64,000 bases of DNA from Chryseobacterium sp. 6424 (GCF_003692615.1 NZ_CP023540.1:1612001-1676000); one strand, 5' to 3'; shown: positions 1 to 8,759, counted from the first letter of the stretch. Made by a program: numbers and translations. The notes: generated from the sequence alone by a model not told the origin.

Positions 1-1
1 C

Positions 2-2980
2 GTAGATACGGCGCTTCAAAACTCTTCCAACATCAGTCCCGAACAAATTTCTGCTTTTCAGGATACGGAATATGACGGAACGCTCAACAACAGGGGAAAA
101 CATTACAAATTTGCCAACTATTTTGAAGGACGATGGATGCACGATTTTTATTATGCCGAAGGAAACATCTACGCGAAATTGGAGCAATTGGAACGGGATT
201 TTGTCGATAAAAAAGCAGTCGGCGGAATGGAAAACCAATACGAAAAACAGAAGTCGCTCCTTGAAAGCGTTCTCCCAAAACCCAAAAATTTGGAGGACAT
301 CATCATCAGTCCAAACCACGAGTTTGTCCACCAATTTTCTATGGGAAAAGTGGAAAAAGAAAAATGGAATCCGAACACGAGACAAACCGAAACCGTGAAA
401 GAAGACGCTTCTTTAGCGGAAACTTTTAAGGCATTTGTGAGTTCCTTGCCTGCTTCTGCATTTGCAGGTTCGTCGTCGTGGGAAGTGCGCAGTTTCGTGG
501 ACAATGAAAATGTGACCGGAAGCGACAAGGAAAGAAATGCGCTGATTCGGGAACGAAGAAAGGATGCCGCAAACGACCTTTTCACAAAATATGTGAGAGA
601 GGAACTTTCCGAAGAAACCCGAAATCGCTTTGTGGCGGAATTCAACAAAAAATTCAACAATATCCACGTTCCGGATTATTCGCAGTTTCCATTGTTTTCA
701 AAAATCAACAAAAATTTCAAGGGTGAACCGCTTTTCTTGACCGAAGTTCAGCGAGCAGGAGTCGGAAGATTAACCACGAAAGGTGTCGGACTTTTGGCGC
801 ACGAAGTGGGATTCGGGAAAACGCTTTCGGGAATTATCTCGATGCACGAAGCGATGCAGAGAGGAAATGCGAAACGACCTTTAATCGTGGTTCCCAATGC
901 AAATATCTTGAAGCAATGGGTGGAAACCATTTTTGAATCCATTCCCGAAGCAAAGTTGAATATTTTGGGAAACTTGGGAAAAGATTACGATTTGTCAAAT
1001 TTTGACAATAAAGACGGGGAAATTACTTTGGTGACTTACGAAGGTTTCAACAATATTGGTTTTTCAAGGGAGACGACGGAACAACTTGCTTCCAAGTTTT
1101 CCTACATCACGGAATCTGAATTAAAATCGGTGAAAAACAGCGAAAGAGATACGCAGATTGAGATTCAAAAAGAAAAAGAGGTGGAAGGAAAAATGAGGCG
1201 CGGAAAAATTTATGATTGGGAGGATTTCGGTTTCGACCACATCACTTTCGATGAAGTGCACAATGCCAATCACATCGTCGGGAAAGTGAGGATTGAGGAC
1301 AGAAGATTTTCTTCGGATTTTAGAAATCAGAATCAGCGGACATCGGGGTTGGGAATCAATGCTTGGATGGCGTGTCAATACATTCAGGAAAAAAATAACG
1401 GCAGGAATGTTTCGCTTCTTTCGGCGACGCCTTTCACGAATAAGCCTTTGGAATACTACTCTATTTTGTCGCTTATCGCCAATAAAAGATTGGAGGAAAG
1501 CGGATATTTCAATGTGAACAACTTCTTTGAAACCTTTATGGAAGCCGACAACGAGATGGAAATCGGTGCGACAGGCGATGTAAAATTCAAATCGAATGTG
1601 CGAAGATTTAAGAATAATTCACTTTTTCAGCAATTGTTGTCGGAGTTTATTGATTTGAAGGGTGAAGAAGACAATCCCGAACTGACGCGACCTAACCGAA
1701 TCAATAAAGAGTACAAAATTGAGCAAAATGATTTGACGAAGGAACAATTTGAAATTTTGAATGATTCTTTTTCGGAGAAGGAACCGGGAGCGATTCTAAC
1801 TCATATCCTGAATGCGAGATTAATTGCGATTTCACCTTACCTTTCCATTCATTACGAAGATGAAAATCCCACCACAAAAGAATTTATCGAAAATTCACCG
1901 AAACTGAAACTGACGATGGATTTGATTTCCCAAAATAAAAAGGATGTTCCGAATGCAGGACAAATCATCTATTCCGAATTGGCGGTTGCAGAATTTCCGA
2001 AATTGAAGGAATATTTGGTTTCGGAAATCGGTTTTAAACCCAATGAAGTCGGAATTATTACGGGATCGACCACAAAAAATCAGCGGATTGACATTCAGAA
2101 CGATTTTAATTCGGGGAAAATTAAGGTGATTATCGGAAGTGAGGCGATTCAGGAAGGAATGAATCTGCAGGAAAAAACTTCGGATATGTATCTGCTTTCC
2201 CTACCCTACAATTTTACTTCGCTTCGGCAAGTGGAAGGTCGCGCTTGGAGACAGGGAAACCAATGGGAAAATGTGCGCATCAATTATATGCTTACCAACG
2301 ACAGCATCGATGTTTTTATGCTTCAAAAATTGCAGGCAAAACAGGCGAGATATCTTGAAGCGATGAAAAAGGGAGCAAATGTGGTAGATGTTTCCGATGT
2401 GAACACACAGGAACTGAAAACCGCCATCATCACTAAACCTGAAACTCGTGCGAACATCGAAATTGAACTTTTAAAGAAAAAACTGCAAAATGAAAAAGAC
2501 CGATATTTCGCCGACCAATCTTTTGTCCTACGAAAATTTGAGGATTATACTAAAGTAAAAGAAAAGTTGGACTACGCCATCTCAAGTTTGAAAAGAGTAG
2601 AACAATGGGCGAAAGACGCAGGTGAAGACAGCACTTGGAATCGCCATATCTATAATTACGAAGACAATGTGAGCCGAGCAAAACAGGAACTGCAGGAAAC
2701 CATCGACCATCTCGCAAAAAAAGGCGTGAATATCTCTGAAATTGAACTGCAAAACGAACTCACCGAAAAGAAAATTGCCGAATTTGAGGAGCAGATTGAG
2801 AAACTTCCCGAAGTTCAGTCTGCTTTGGTGTTGCAATATCAGAAGGAAAATAAGGAACGGTTGAGAAAGGTTTCTTTGGTGGATCATTTGGAGGAAAGGA
2901 AGGTGGAGAATGGGGTTTTGTACTTGAGAGAAAATAAAAATATGAAAATTGCGGAATCGGGTATGAAGTGGAATAGGTGA
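2..2980 (+). CDS. SNF2-like superfamily 2 helicase, 5' end outside window
   Basis: The frame is open from base 2, so the N-terminus lies outside the window; the first ATG at 137 is internal. Helicase motifs appear in order, numbered from that ATG: Walker A with GFGKT near residue 223, a DEVHN box near 371, SATPFTN near 428, and a motif VI region containing EGRAWRQG near 699. The last 200 residues are rich in Glu and Lys and look coiled-coil. This is the architecture of the very large helicase or N12-class methylase/helicase proteins found on Bacteroidetes conjugative elements and plasmids; any methylase domain would lie upstream. The role is inferred to be DNA remodelling for element maintenance or transfer. 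ATP hydrolysis is well supported by the motifs, the biological role is not. Confidence 0.8.
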   Translation, partial: VDTALQNSSNISPEQISAFQDTEYDGTLNNRGKHYKFANYFEGRWMHDFYYAEGNIYAKLEQLERDFVDKKAVGGMENQYEKQKSLLESVLPKPKNLEDIIISPNHEFVHQFSMGKVEKEKWNPNTRQTETVKEDASLAETFKAFVSSLPASAFAGSSSWEVRSFVDNENVTGSDKERNALIRERRKDAANDLFTKYVREELSEETRNRFVAEFNKKFNNIHVPDYSQFPLFSKINKNFKGEPLFLTEVQRAGVGRLTTKGVGLLAHEVGFGKTLSGIISMHEAMQRGNAKRPLIVVPNANILKQWVETIFESIPEAKLNILGNLGKDYDLSNFDNKDGEITLVTYEGFNNIGFSRETTEQLASKFSYITESELKSVKNSERDTQIEIQKEKEVEGKMRRGKIYDWEDFGFDHITFDEVHNANHIVGKVRIEDRRFSSDFRNQNQRTSGLGINAWMACQYIQEKNNGRNVSLLSATPFTNKPLEYYSILSLIANKRLEESGYFNVNNFFETFMEADNEMEIGATGDVKFKSNVRRFKNNSLFQQLLSEFIDLKGEEDNPELTRPNRINKEYKIEQNDLTKEQFEILNDSFSEKEPGAILTHILNARLIAISPYLSIHYEDENPTTKEFIENSPKLKLTMDLISQNKKDVPNAGQIIYSELAVAEFPKLKEYLVSEIGFKPNEVGIITGSTTKNQRIDIQNDFNSGKIKVIIGSEAIQEGMNLQEKTSDMYLLSLPYNFTSLRQVEGRAWRQGNQWENVRINYMLTNDSIDVFMLQKLQAKQARYLEAMKKGANVVDVSDVNTQELKTAIITKPETRANIEIELLKKKLQNEKDRYFADQSFVLRKFEDYTKVKEKLDYAISSLKRVEQWAKDAGEDSTWNRHIYNYEDNVSRAKQELQETIDHLAKKGVNISEIELQNELTEKKIAEFEEQIEKLPEVQSALVLQYQKENKERLRKVSLVDHLEERKVENGVLYLRENKNMKIAESGMKWNR

Positions 2981-3199
2981 CAAGTTGATAAAATAGTTTT
3001 GTTTATTTTTCGCCAATTCAGTAGCATTAATATTCAAAAAAAACATTTGAAGTTTAACATAAAAAATTAGACTTTAAATTCTTTTGTACAGATAATCTTA
3101 AGTTATTAATAGAGCTTACCACAATTTTTACTATTTGTGAATATTTTTTTTCTTTATATCTTTACTTCATATAAAATCTTAAAGTGTTTTGCTTTAAGT

Positions 3200-3348
3200 C
3201 CCTAACAGAAAACTGGTAATTTTTAAGACAACGGGACTGATAAGTAAGAACGCTCACGCCGTGGCGTGGGCGCTCTCTTATCCGTTGTCGGGTATACCAG
3301 TACCCCTGTTTGGGTAAGTGTAATGTCCTGCGCCATTTTTTGTAGGAC
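3200..3348 (+). ncRNA. Candidate structured RNA, copy A
   Basis: This non-coding stretch folds into a long rod: 3200-3208 pairs with 3306-3314, ACTGGTA (3212-3218) with TACCAGT (3295-3301), GACAACGG (3227-3234) with CCGTTGTC (3282-3289), ATAAG (3240-3244) with CTTAT (3277-3281), and a 9-10 bp GC-rich apical stem (3251-3260 with 3263-3272). A second small hairpin (GTCCT/AGGAC, 3325-3348) follows. A homologue at 48061-48203 on the minus strand keeps the same stems with different bases, so pairing rather than sequence is conserved. It ends 24 bases before the ATG of the next gene, so it could be a 5' leader or a separate RNA. I do not recognise the family; a 6S-Flavo-like RNA is one possibility. 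Confidence 0.6.
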
Positions 3349-3372
3349 TCCACGTATGAAAAAATACTGATA

Positions 3373-3996
3373 ATGAGCACTATACCTGAAAGAAGCCCTG
3401 AAATTGACAATAGCATATTTACTGTTGGGAAATATAATGTCTCGGGAAAATCAATTATTAATCTTACAAATCGATTCTATCTAGATATTTCTAAAAAATT
3501 TCTGACCGACCAAGAGTTTGAGATAATGGAAAATATACTTCTGAAAGGATATTCTTTTCAATCTGTTTCATCCGAATTTGGAGTGTCAAAAGAGTCAATC
3601 CGATATATTTACAAAAAGACATTTTTTAAAATCAAATCAGTCTCAAATCTTGTATTGGAAATTAATGATTTAAAGGAAAAAAGAAATCAGCTTCGTGCAA
3701 ATTATATTTTAGAATATAGACAGTTGATTAAAAGAAAAATCGGCGATGAAACGTCATTTGTCGACAAAAAAATTTCAGACAGTCATTTTCCTTTCAGTAG
3801 GAGATTGTGGAATATGTTTGAAAAATTGGATATCCATAAATTTAGCGATCTATTTGCAATCCCACTTGAAACTTTTCCAAAGTTTAGAGGTTTTAAAGGA
3901 AAATGTTTGCAAGAGTTTATTCAATTTATTGAATTCGAAAATCTTGAAGAAAAATTTGAGGGTGATTTCTTTTTTTTCAAAAGAAAATTTAAATAG
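3373..3996 (+). CDS. Sigma-region-4-like / RNAP alpha-CTD-like DNA-binding protein
   Basis: A 207-aa soluble protein. Residues about 45-85 form a helix-turn-helix resembling sigma-70 region 4 (GYSFQSVSSEFGVSKESIR). Residues about 145-195 read like the helix-hairpin-helix C-terminal domain of RNA polymerase alpha (SRRLWNMFEKLDIHKFSDL, then FRGFKGKCLQEF). Such two-domain proteins occur on Bacteroidetes mobile elements and are presumed transcription regulators; the DNA target is unknown. The start at 3373 is the only ATG before the HTH and lies just after the structured RNA, which may be its leader. It converges on the minus-strand replication genes and ends 8 bases before the last of them. Confidence 0.65.
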   Translation: MSTIPERSPEIDNSIFTVGKYNVSGKSIINLTNRFYLDISKKFLTDQEFEIMENILLKGYSFQSVSSEFGVSKESIRYIYKKTFFKIKSVSNLVLEINDLKEKRNQLRANYILEYRQLIKRKIGDETSFVDKKISDSHFPFSRRLWNMFEKLDIHKFSDLFAIPLETFPKFRGFKGKCLQEFIQFIEFENLEEKFEGDFFFFKRKFK

Positions 3997-4003
3997 ATGA
4001 TAA

Positions 4004-4693
4004 TTAATTTGCAGGACGCTCTATTTTCGGAACCTGGTTTAGAGAGACAGTTTCTACTGGATTATTTTTGAGGAAAGGAATTGCATTCTTTAAAGAAAGT
4101 TTCCAATTGGTAATCGGTTTTCCCAAATTATTTTTCCAGCAGTTTTCCATCCAAGCATCGTATTTTTCTTTCAGCAAATTTTCTAGGTGGTCTTGGTAAA
4201 ATTCAACTGTTTTTGCGAAAGCGAGAAATTCAGCAAAAGTTGGAATTTGAGATTGTAAATCCGAAATTTGAGATTGTGATAGTTGGTGAATAGAACTTCG
4301 TTTAATAGATTTCGGTTTTGTAAAATTAATTTCAGAAGAAACATTTTTTGATTTTGGTGGAACTTTCTTTTCACTTTTAAGTTCTTCCTTGGCTTCGTTG
4401 TTAATCAGACTTTTATTAGACTTAAAATCATAATACACTGAACCTCCTTTTGGAATTTCGTAATCTAAAAGTCCACTTGCTCTTAATTTATCCCTGCAAA
4501 TTTTTACTGTATTTCTTCTAATGCCCAAGTCTTTGGAAATCTGAGAATCTGAAAGCGAAAAATTTTCTGTCTGAAGTTTTTCCATTTGCCAAATCAAATA
4601 CAAATACATTGCGACACTAGTAATTCCTAATGTTTGATAATCATAGGTATTCCAAAAATTTTTAGCAAATTTTTCATATCTCATTTCAATCAC
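4004..4693 (-). CDS. Winged-helix replication-type protein
   Basis: A 229-aa protein with an N-terminal winged helix (residues about 15-75, including LSDSQISKDLGIRRNTVKI), a charged low-complexity linker, and a C-terminal part rich in aromatics (WMENCWKNNLGKPITNW) of the kind seen at the end of DnaD-like or phage replisome-organiser proteins. The GTG at 4693 overlaps the TGA of the upstream gene (GTGA), suggesting translational coupling; an ATG three codons inside (4684) is the alternative start. It is the last gene of the block 6926-4004. Its organisation parallels the 307-aa protein two genes upstream. The role in element replication is inferred from context; no enzymatic motif is visible. 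Confidence 0.55.
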   Translation of the reverse strand: MIEMRYEKFAKNFWNTYDYQTLGITSVAMYLYLIWQMEKLQTENFSLSDSQISKDLGIRRNTVKICRDKLRASGLLDYEIPKGGSVYYDFKSNKSLINNEAKEELKSEKKVPPKSKNVSSEINFTKPKSIKRSSIHQLSQSQISDLQSQIPTFAEFLAFAKTVEFYQDHLENLLKEKYDAWMENCWKNNLGKPITNWKLSLKNAIPFLKNNPVETVSLNQVPKIERPAN

Positions 4694-4956
4694 CGATTAC
4701 TTTCTGAAAAAAGTTGAAGTGCTTTTTCAACATCAATCACAATCACTTTTCCGTTTTGGATAATTGCGTCACCCAAAATCCCCGAAGCTTTAATGTTATA
4801 AGCTTTCGAACGGGAAACACCCAAAATTTTTGCCAAACCTTTTATTCCGTATTCGTAATTCCTTTCTTTGGTAATTTCTTTGTGAAGGTCTTTGAACTCT
4901 TCAATCGTAAGTTGCCATAGATATTTCTTGTTATCAATGCCGTCAGTTACCTTCAT
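4690..4956 (-). CDS. DUF3853-like small HTH protein
   Basis: An 88-aa protein. The central segment GIKGLAKILGVSRSKAYNIK is a helix-turn-helix, followed by a short beta segment (NGKVIVIDVEKALQ) as in excisionase-like DNA-binding proteins. The opening KYLWQLTIEEFKDL plus this HTH matches my recollection of family DUF3853, common next to replication or excision genes in Bacteroidetes integrative elements. It overlaps the next gene by 4 bases. It probably binds element DNA for replication or excision control; this is context-based inference. Confidence 0.6.
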   Translation of the reverse strand: MKVTDGIDNKKYLWQLTIEEFKDLHKEITKERNYEYGIKGLAKILGVSRSKAYNIKASGILGDAIIQNGKVIVIDVEKALQLFSESNR

Positions 4957-5084
4957 TATATTTCTATTATTTTTGAATATTTTACTAATATAATCGGTTA
5001 AAATAACTCTTCAAAAGAGGATTTTACAAGTTGTGTAATTTTTAAACAGGTTGTTAACAGATCATTCCAAATACCCTTAAACAT

Positions 5085-5726
5085 TCATTTTCTCTTATCT
5101 TTTGATATTTCATCGTAACCAAAAAGGTTAAACATTTCACGCATTCTTGAGCGCAGGCGATTTCCATAAATGGATTCAATTTCACCAGCGGTAAGATTAG
5201 TGGTTATATGCGTAATCAATCCTTTTTCCTTGTACAAATCGTAACGAGTTAGCAGAATTTCCGCCATTACATTGCAATCGTTTCCGAAATATTTCGAGGT
5301 AGTTTCCGCTCCAAGATCGTCAAAGCAAATAGAACGCATTTGCCTTGTTTCATTGTAAAGGTTGCCACGAGAGTATTTTTCAATAGTTTCAAATCCCGTT
5401 TGCATAAATTCTGAAACAACCTGACGTGTTGCATAAACTCCAAAATTTTTTCTGTTTGAAGGAATTTTTTGCATTAATTTCAACAAAGTCGTTTTTCCAC
5501 ACCCAATTGGTCCTGTTAGGAGAATTCCTTTGCTTAAATCAATTTTCATTTCCTTTGCCACCAATTCATCTTCAAGGAACCAAGCCAAAATTCCAAAGAT
5601 AATTCCCTGTTCATTTTTGGGAATTTGAAATTTTTTGCCGAGATGTTTTTCAGCAGTTTCGATGAGGAAGGAAACCACTTTTTTGTAATCATAAGACATC
5701 TCGATTTCTCTTGTCGGAAGTTGCAT
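5085..5726 (-). CDS. DnaC/IstB-like AAA+ ATPase (putative helicase loader)
   Basis: A 213-aa ATPase. Walker A is GPIGCGKTTLLK at about residues 72-83 and Walker B is ICFDDLGAE at about 133-141, followed by a sensor-like stretch (THITTNLTAGEI) and an arginine-rich end (GNRLRSRMREMF). This is the layout of DnaC-type helicase loaders and IstB-like ATPases. It lies 10 bases downstream of a winged-helix gene on the same strand, the usual pairing of initiator/organiser plus loader in phage and integrative-element replication modules. No transposase is adjacent, which argues against an IS21 IstB role. Confidence 0.7.
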   Translation of the reverse strand: MQLPTREIEMSYDYKKVVSFLIETAEKHLGKKFQIPKNEQGIIFGILAWFLEDELVAKEMKIDLSKGILLTGPIGCGKTTLLKLMQKIPSNRKNFGVYATRQVVSEFMQTGFETIEKYSRGNLYNETRQMRSICFDDLGAETTSKYFGNDCNVMAEILLTRYDLYKEKGLITHITTNLTAGEIESIYGNRLRSRMREMFNLFGYDEISKDKRK

Positions 5727-5736
5727 TGCGAAATTT

Positions 5737-6660
5737 TTATAGTTTTTCTTGATAAGATTTCTGTACGGTAGCGTTTAGGTGGTGTGGTTGAGGAATCCTA
5801 CCGAAATTTGGAATCGAAATTTTTGATTTTTCTGTGGTGGAAAAATTATACTTTTTGCAATTCAAAAGCCATTTTCTTGCGCCTGCTTGCCAATTTTTCA
5901 TTGGCGAGTTTCCGCCGACAAGCCAACCGTTGCTTTCGTAATGATTGAAAAATTTTTCGGCTTCCCATTTTGTGGAATCTTTTTCTTCAAAATACATTTG
6001 CACTTCAAAAAATTCAGGTGGGATTTTTGAACCCTGCTTTTCAATTTTGATTTTTACTGACTTTTTATCTAACAATTTTTTTTGAGGTTGCGCTAACTCT
6101 TCCTCTGTTTTATAGTTTGTATTGTTTGATATGTTTGTAGAAGGTATCAATTCTTGTTCAAAACCTGTATCGATTTTGATATTGTAGTTGTTCATCACTT
6201 GTTCACTACCTGTTCGATTTTTGATGTGGTTCTTGTTCAGTTTTTGATACGCTACCTGTTCAATTTCTGATACGGTTTGGCTAAGTTTTTCACTACTCGC
6301 AGACTTTCTGATATGGTTAGATTTAGAGATTTGTTCATTTTCTGATTTGGCTAAATCGTAGTCATCTGAATCATCAAATTCAAATAAATTTACAGTGCTC
6401 CCTTTGTAGGGATTGAAAGAGGGTATATATTCAATATAGCCGAATTCCTGCAATTCTTTGATGCATTTGTGGTAAGTTCCGTAAGCCGAAATCTTACTTA
6501 ACTTCATCATTTCGTTTCGCGAAATACTGATGGGATTTCGAAAATGATTGACGTTCCAAAATTGAAATAATGCAATATAAAGACTGATGTGAGTAGGGTT
6601 TAGGCGCTCATCTTCTTGGATTTTGTCGAAGAAACCCGTTAAATGCCGAATATAATTCAT
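5737..6660 (-). CDS. Winged-helix replication initiator/organiser-like protein
   Basis: A 307-aa protein with an N-terminal winged helix (LNPTHISLYIALFQFW then ISRNEMMKLSKIS), a long polar Asn/Ser/Glu-rich linker (residues about 105-200), and a conserved C-terminal patch (AEKFFNHYESNGW, then MKNWQAGARKWLLN) typical of replication proteins of Bacteroidetes phages and integrative elements. It begins 8 bases downstream of a small HTH gene and is followed by the DnaC-like ATPase. Function as replisome organiser is inferred from architecture and order. Confidence 0.6.
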   Translation of the reverse strand: MNYIRHLTGFFDKIQEDERLNPTHISLYIALFQFWNVNHFRNPISISRNEMMKLSKISAYGTYHKCIKELQEFGYIEYIPSFNPYKGSTVNLFEFDDSDDYDLAKSENEQISKSNHIRKSASSEKLSQTVSEIEQVAYQKLNKNHIKNRTGSEQVMNNYNIKIDTGFEQELIPSTNISNNTNYKTEEELAQPQKKLLDKKSVKIKIEKQGSKIPPEFFEVQMYFEEKDSTKWEAEKFFNHYESNGWLVGGNSPMKNWQAGARKWLLNCKKYNFSTTEKSKISIPNFGRIPQPHHLNATVQKSYQEKL

Positions 6661-6668
6661 TTCAAAAA

Positions 6669-6926
6669 TTATTTTTTATTCAACATTTTTTCGATGTCTT
6701 CGTAATTGTAATAAAGTGTTCCGCCCACTTTCGAAAACCTTAAAGTTCCATTAATGCGCAAAGTTTGTAGAGTGCCAGATGAAATTTTCAGAAGTTCTTT
6801 CACTTCTGAGGATTTGAGCCACAATTTCTGCTCGGTTGTTTTGAAATGAAACAACCCTTTAATTTCTTGTAAGAGTTCTGATTTGAAATTTTGAAGGTCT
6901 TCTTTTGTCAATACTTCGAGTGCCAT
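6669..6926 (-). CDS. Excisionase-family HTH protein
   Basis: An 85-aa protein with a C-terminal MerR/excisionase-type HTH (WLKSSEVKELLKISSGTLQ, then a wing FSKVGGTLYYNYEDIEKML). Such helix_turn_helix_17 proteins are ubiquitous on Bacteroidetes integrative elements, where they act as excisionases or as regulators of the excision/replication operon. It is the promoter-proximal gene of the block that continues to 4004. The 220-base AT-rich stretch upstream is the likely promoter region. Confidence 0.65.
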   Translation of the reverse strand: MALEVLTKEDLQNFKSELLQEIKGLFHFKTTEQKLWLKSSEVKELLKISSGTLQTLRINGTLRFSKVGGTLYYNYEDIEKMLNKK

Positions 6927-7084
6927 AATTAGTATAATTTTGATTATGGCGACAAAGTTTATGCTTTTCTATGGTGTTTTATCACAAGATAAACCGAAGT
7001 TGTGAATGATTTTTTATTAAAAAAAAGTCTTAAAAAGTCACTAATAATTATGCATTTTTATCCCTTATAACTTATGAAATAAAA

Positions 7085-7111
7085 AATCACAAGCCCTTGC
7101 AACTTGTGATT
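7085..7111 (-). terminator. Rho-independent terminator
   Basis: A perfect 9-bp stem (AATCACAAG with CTTGTGATT) with a 9-base loop. Read on the minus strand it is followed by a run of six T. It lies 38 bases past the stop of the 7149-7808 gene and so closes that transcription unit. Confidence 0.75.
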
Positions 7112-7148
7112 ACTAATAGTGTGAAGTTTCTAATATTATAAAAATATT

Positions 7149-7808
7149 CTACCAACTAAATTCTTTAATAAACCCGAAACCTTTCTTTAAATATGAGATA
7201 GGTATTTTGTAGCAATCTTCATTATTTGTTGGTTCTATTTTTAATTTATTTTTGTTTTCATTAATCATATCAATGGAAACAAAATTTGGTTCCTCGATAA
7301 TACCGCCGTCTTTTGAACGTTCGTAAATTGCCAAAATAATTGGCGTTTGGGAACTTTCTTGCATATTGGTATGCTTCAGTATATCTTGAACATTAAAATA
7401 AAAAACTTTTGGATTTTTGTCTGGATAAAATCTCTTACATTTTACTTCGATTTCCAGATTTCGATAGTTTCTAACAAGAAAATCTCCTCTTTTATAACGA
7501 GTAGAAGTTTTATCAAGCTTATAATTAGCAAAACTATCTACATCTTGGTTAATTTCTTCCAACATTAAACTTTCCCTCCTTGTCTGTTCTTTAAAAAGTT
7601 GTTGAGCTTTCATTCCTGCTCGGAAGTCCAGGTTGCAATAATCTTTGTATTTTTCTGAATCTCCAACGCGCACTGGTTTCCAGTTTTCTTCGCCTTGATA
7701 GATAATTGTGTCCTCCTTAATCTTATCAGAAAATGCAAGCTCTTTTTCAGTACGAATATATTCATGCTCAAGAACTCCATTCTTTAAATTAACAATGTGA
7801 AATCCCAT
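7149..7808 (-). CDS. PD-(D/E)XK-like hypothetical protein
   Basis: A 219-aa soluble protein I do not recognise as a family. Around residues 105-130 the pattern KRGDFLV, a short spacer, then LEIEVKCKRF gives an Asp followed by Glu-X-Lys, the core of PD-(D/E)XK nucleases. The N-terminal part (HIVNLKNGVLEHEYI) looks like a small beta sheet. The gene is 23 bases downstream of rteC on the same strand and is followed by a terminator, so the two are probably co-transcribed. A nuclease or restriction role is inference from one motif. Confidence 0.4.
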   Translation of the reverse strand: MGFHIVNLKNGVLEHEYIRTEKELAFSDKIKEDTIIYQGEENWKPVRVGDSEKYKDYCNLDFRAGMKAQQLFKEQTRRESLMLEEINQDVDSFANYKLDKTSTRYKRGDFLVRNYRNLEIEVKCKRFYPDKNPKVFYFNVQDILKHTNMQESSQTPIILAIYERSKDGGIIEEPNFVSIDMINENKNKLKIEPTNNEDCYKIPISYLKKGFGFIKEFSW

Positions 7809-7831
7809 ATTTTTTATTTTTATAATTTATT

Positions 7832-8674
7832 TTAATTTTCATCTGCATCGTCCATTCGCTTTATCAGAGTTTCTTTCAGATTATCTAGAAATTTTGTTTT
7901 GGAAGATTTACGTATTCTAATTTCAAGGAAAACTCTATGAAACTGTCCTAGATCGATATTGAACATTTTCTCAAAACTTTCTGCAACTTCTTTCAGTTCC
8001 AAAGCGCCATTGTTAAAAACTCCTTCAGCATGTAAAGCATAAAGCAATTCAATTAGTGAAACTTTTGGTGCTGTCCATTTTAATCCTGAATGAAGCAATG
8101 GTTTTTCATCTTTACAATAATTTTTATAAAGGTTTGACAATTCATTTTCTAAATATACCTGTAGTTGGTCGTTCGCAATAATTTTCGCAACCTTATAGTC
8201 GTGAGAGGTTGTAAAAGTGTGATCGGATTCGAAAAAATATGTGTCTAAACTTAATTTTATATCGTATTTTCCACGTAAAAAATAATGATTATCTAAATAG
8301 TTGCTTCCTGTTCGATAATATTTGTAAAATTCTAAATTATTCTCAAAGTAGTTCTTGAGTTTGGCTAATTCTGCCTCATAATATTTCCTTATTATCTTCT
8401 CACCACCATTTGGTTTTTTAGTTTCAATTCGAAAAATTGAATTATGATAAATTAACTTAGAAAGAATCCTCGGTTTTACATTTTTGAAAAAGTTGATTTC
8501 TTCATCAACATTTTGGAATGGGTTTTTGAGAACGTAGTTCTTTAGTTTCGAGAGTGAATCCAAACTCAACTTGATGGCTAGCTCGGAAAATACGATAGGA
8601 TTATCTATTTCCATAGATAGTTCCCGGATGTTCTCCTGTAGCGTTTCAATTATATTTACAAAATATTCTTGCAT
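7832..8674 (-). CDS. rteC: RteC family regulator
   Basis: A 280-aa protein whose last 90 residues contain the RteC signature: KWTAPKVSLIELLYALHAEG, FNNGALELKEVAESF, and LEIRIRKSSKTKFLDNL. RteC was described from Bacteroides tetracycline-resistance conjugative transposons, where it activates excision genes. Its presence supports the reading of this region as an integrative element. A degenerate second copy of the C-terminal part lies at 32937-33184. A 22-bp palindrome (8734-8755) sits 60 bases upstream of the start and may be an operator. Confidence 0.85.
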   Translation of the reverse strand: MQEYFVNIIETLQENIRELSMEIDNPIVFSELAIKLSLDSLSKLKNYVLKNPFQNVDEEINFFKNVKPRILSKLIYHNSIFRIETKKPNGGEKIIRKYYEAELAKLKNYFENNLEFYKYYRTGSNYLDNHYFLRGKYDIKLSLDTYFFESDHTFTTSHDYKVAKIIANDQLQVYLENELSNLYKNYCKDEKPLLHSGLKWTAPKVSLIELLYALHAEGVFNNGALELKEVAESFEKMFNIDLGQFHRVFLEIRIRKSSKTKFLDNLKETLIKRMDDADEN

Positions 8675-8733
8675 TTAATATTGATAAGCAAAGCAAAAAT
8701 ATTATTGAAATATCGTAATCTAAAACCTTACAG

Positions 8734-8755
8734 GTCGTGATTTATAAATTAGGAC
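8734..8755. promoter_or_regulatory. 22-bp palindromic motif, site 1
   Basis: Pattern GTC-GTG-ATTTATAAAT-TA-GGAC: a perfect palindromic core ATTTATAAAT with GTC/GAC arms. The same 22-bp pattern recurs at 17898-17919 and 40475-40496, each time upstream of a regulator gene (here rteC). It could be an operator or a recombination site. Confidence 0.5.
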
Positions 8756-8759
8756 AAGT

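Noticed and set aside
5085..5726. IstB of an IS21-like element
   Set aside because: No IstA transposase or terminal repeats nearby; the operon partners are replication-type proteins.
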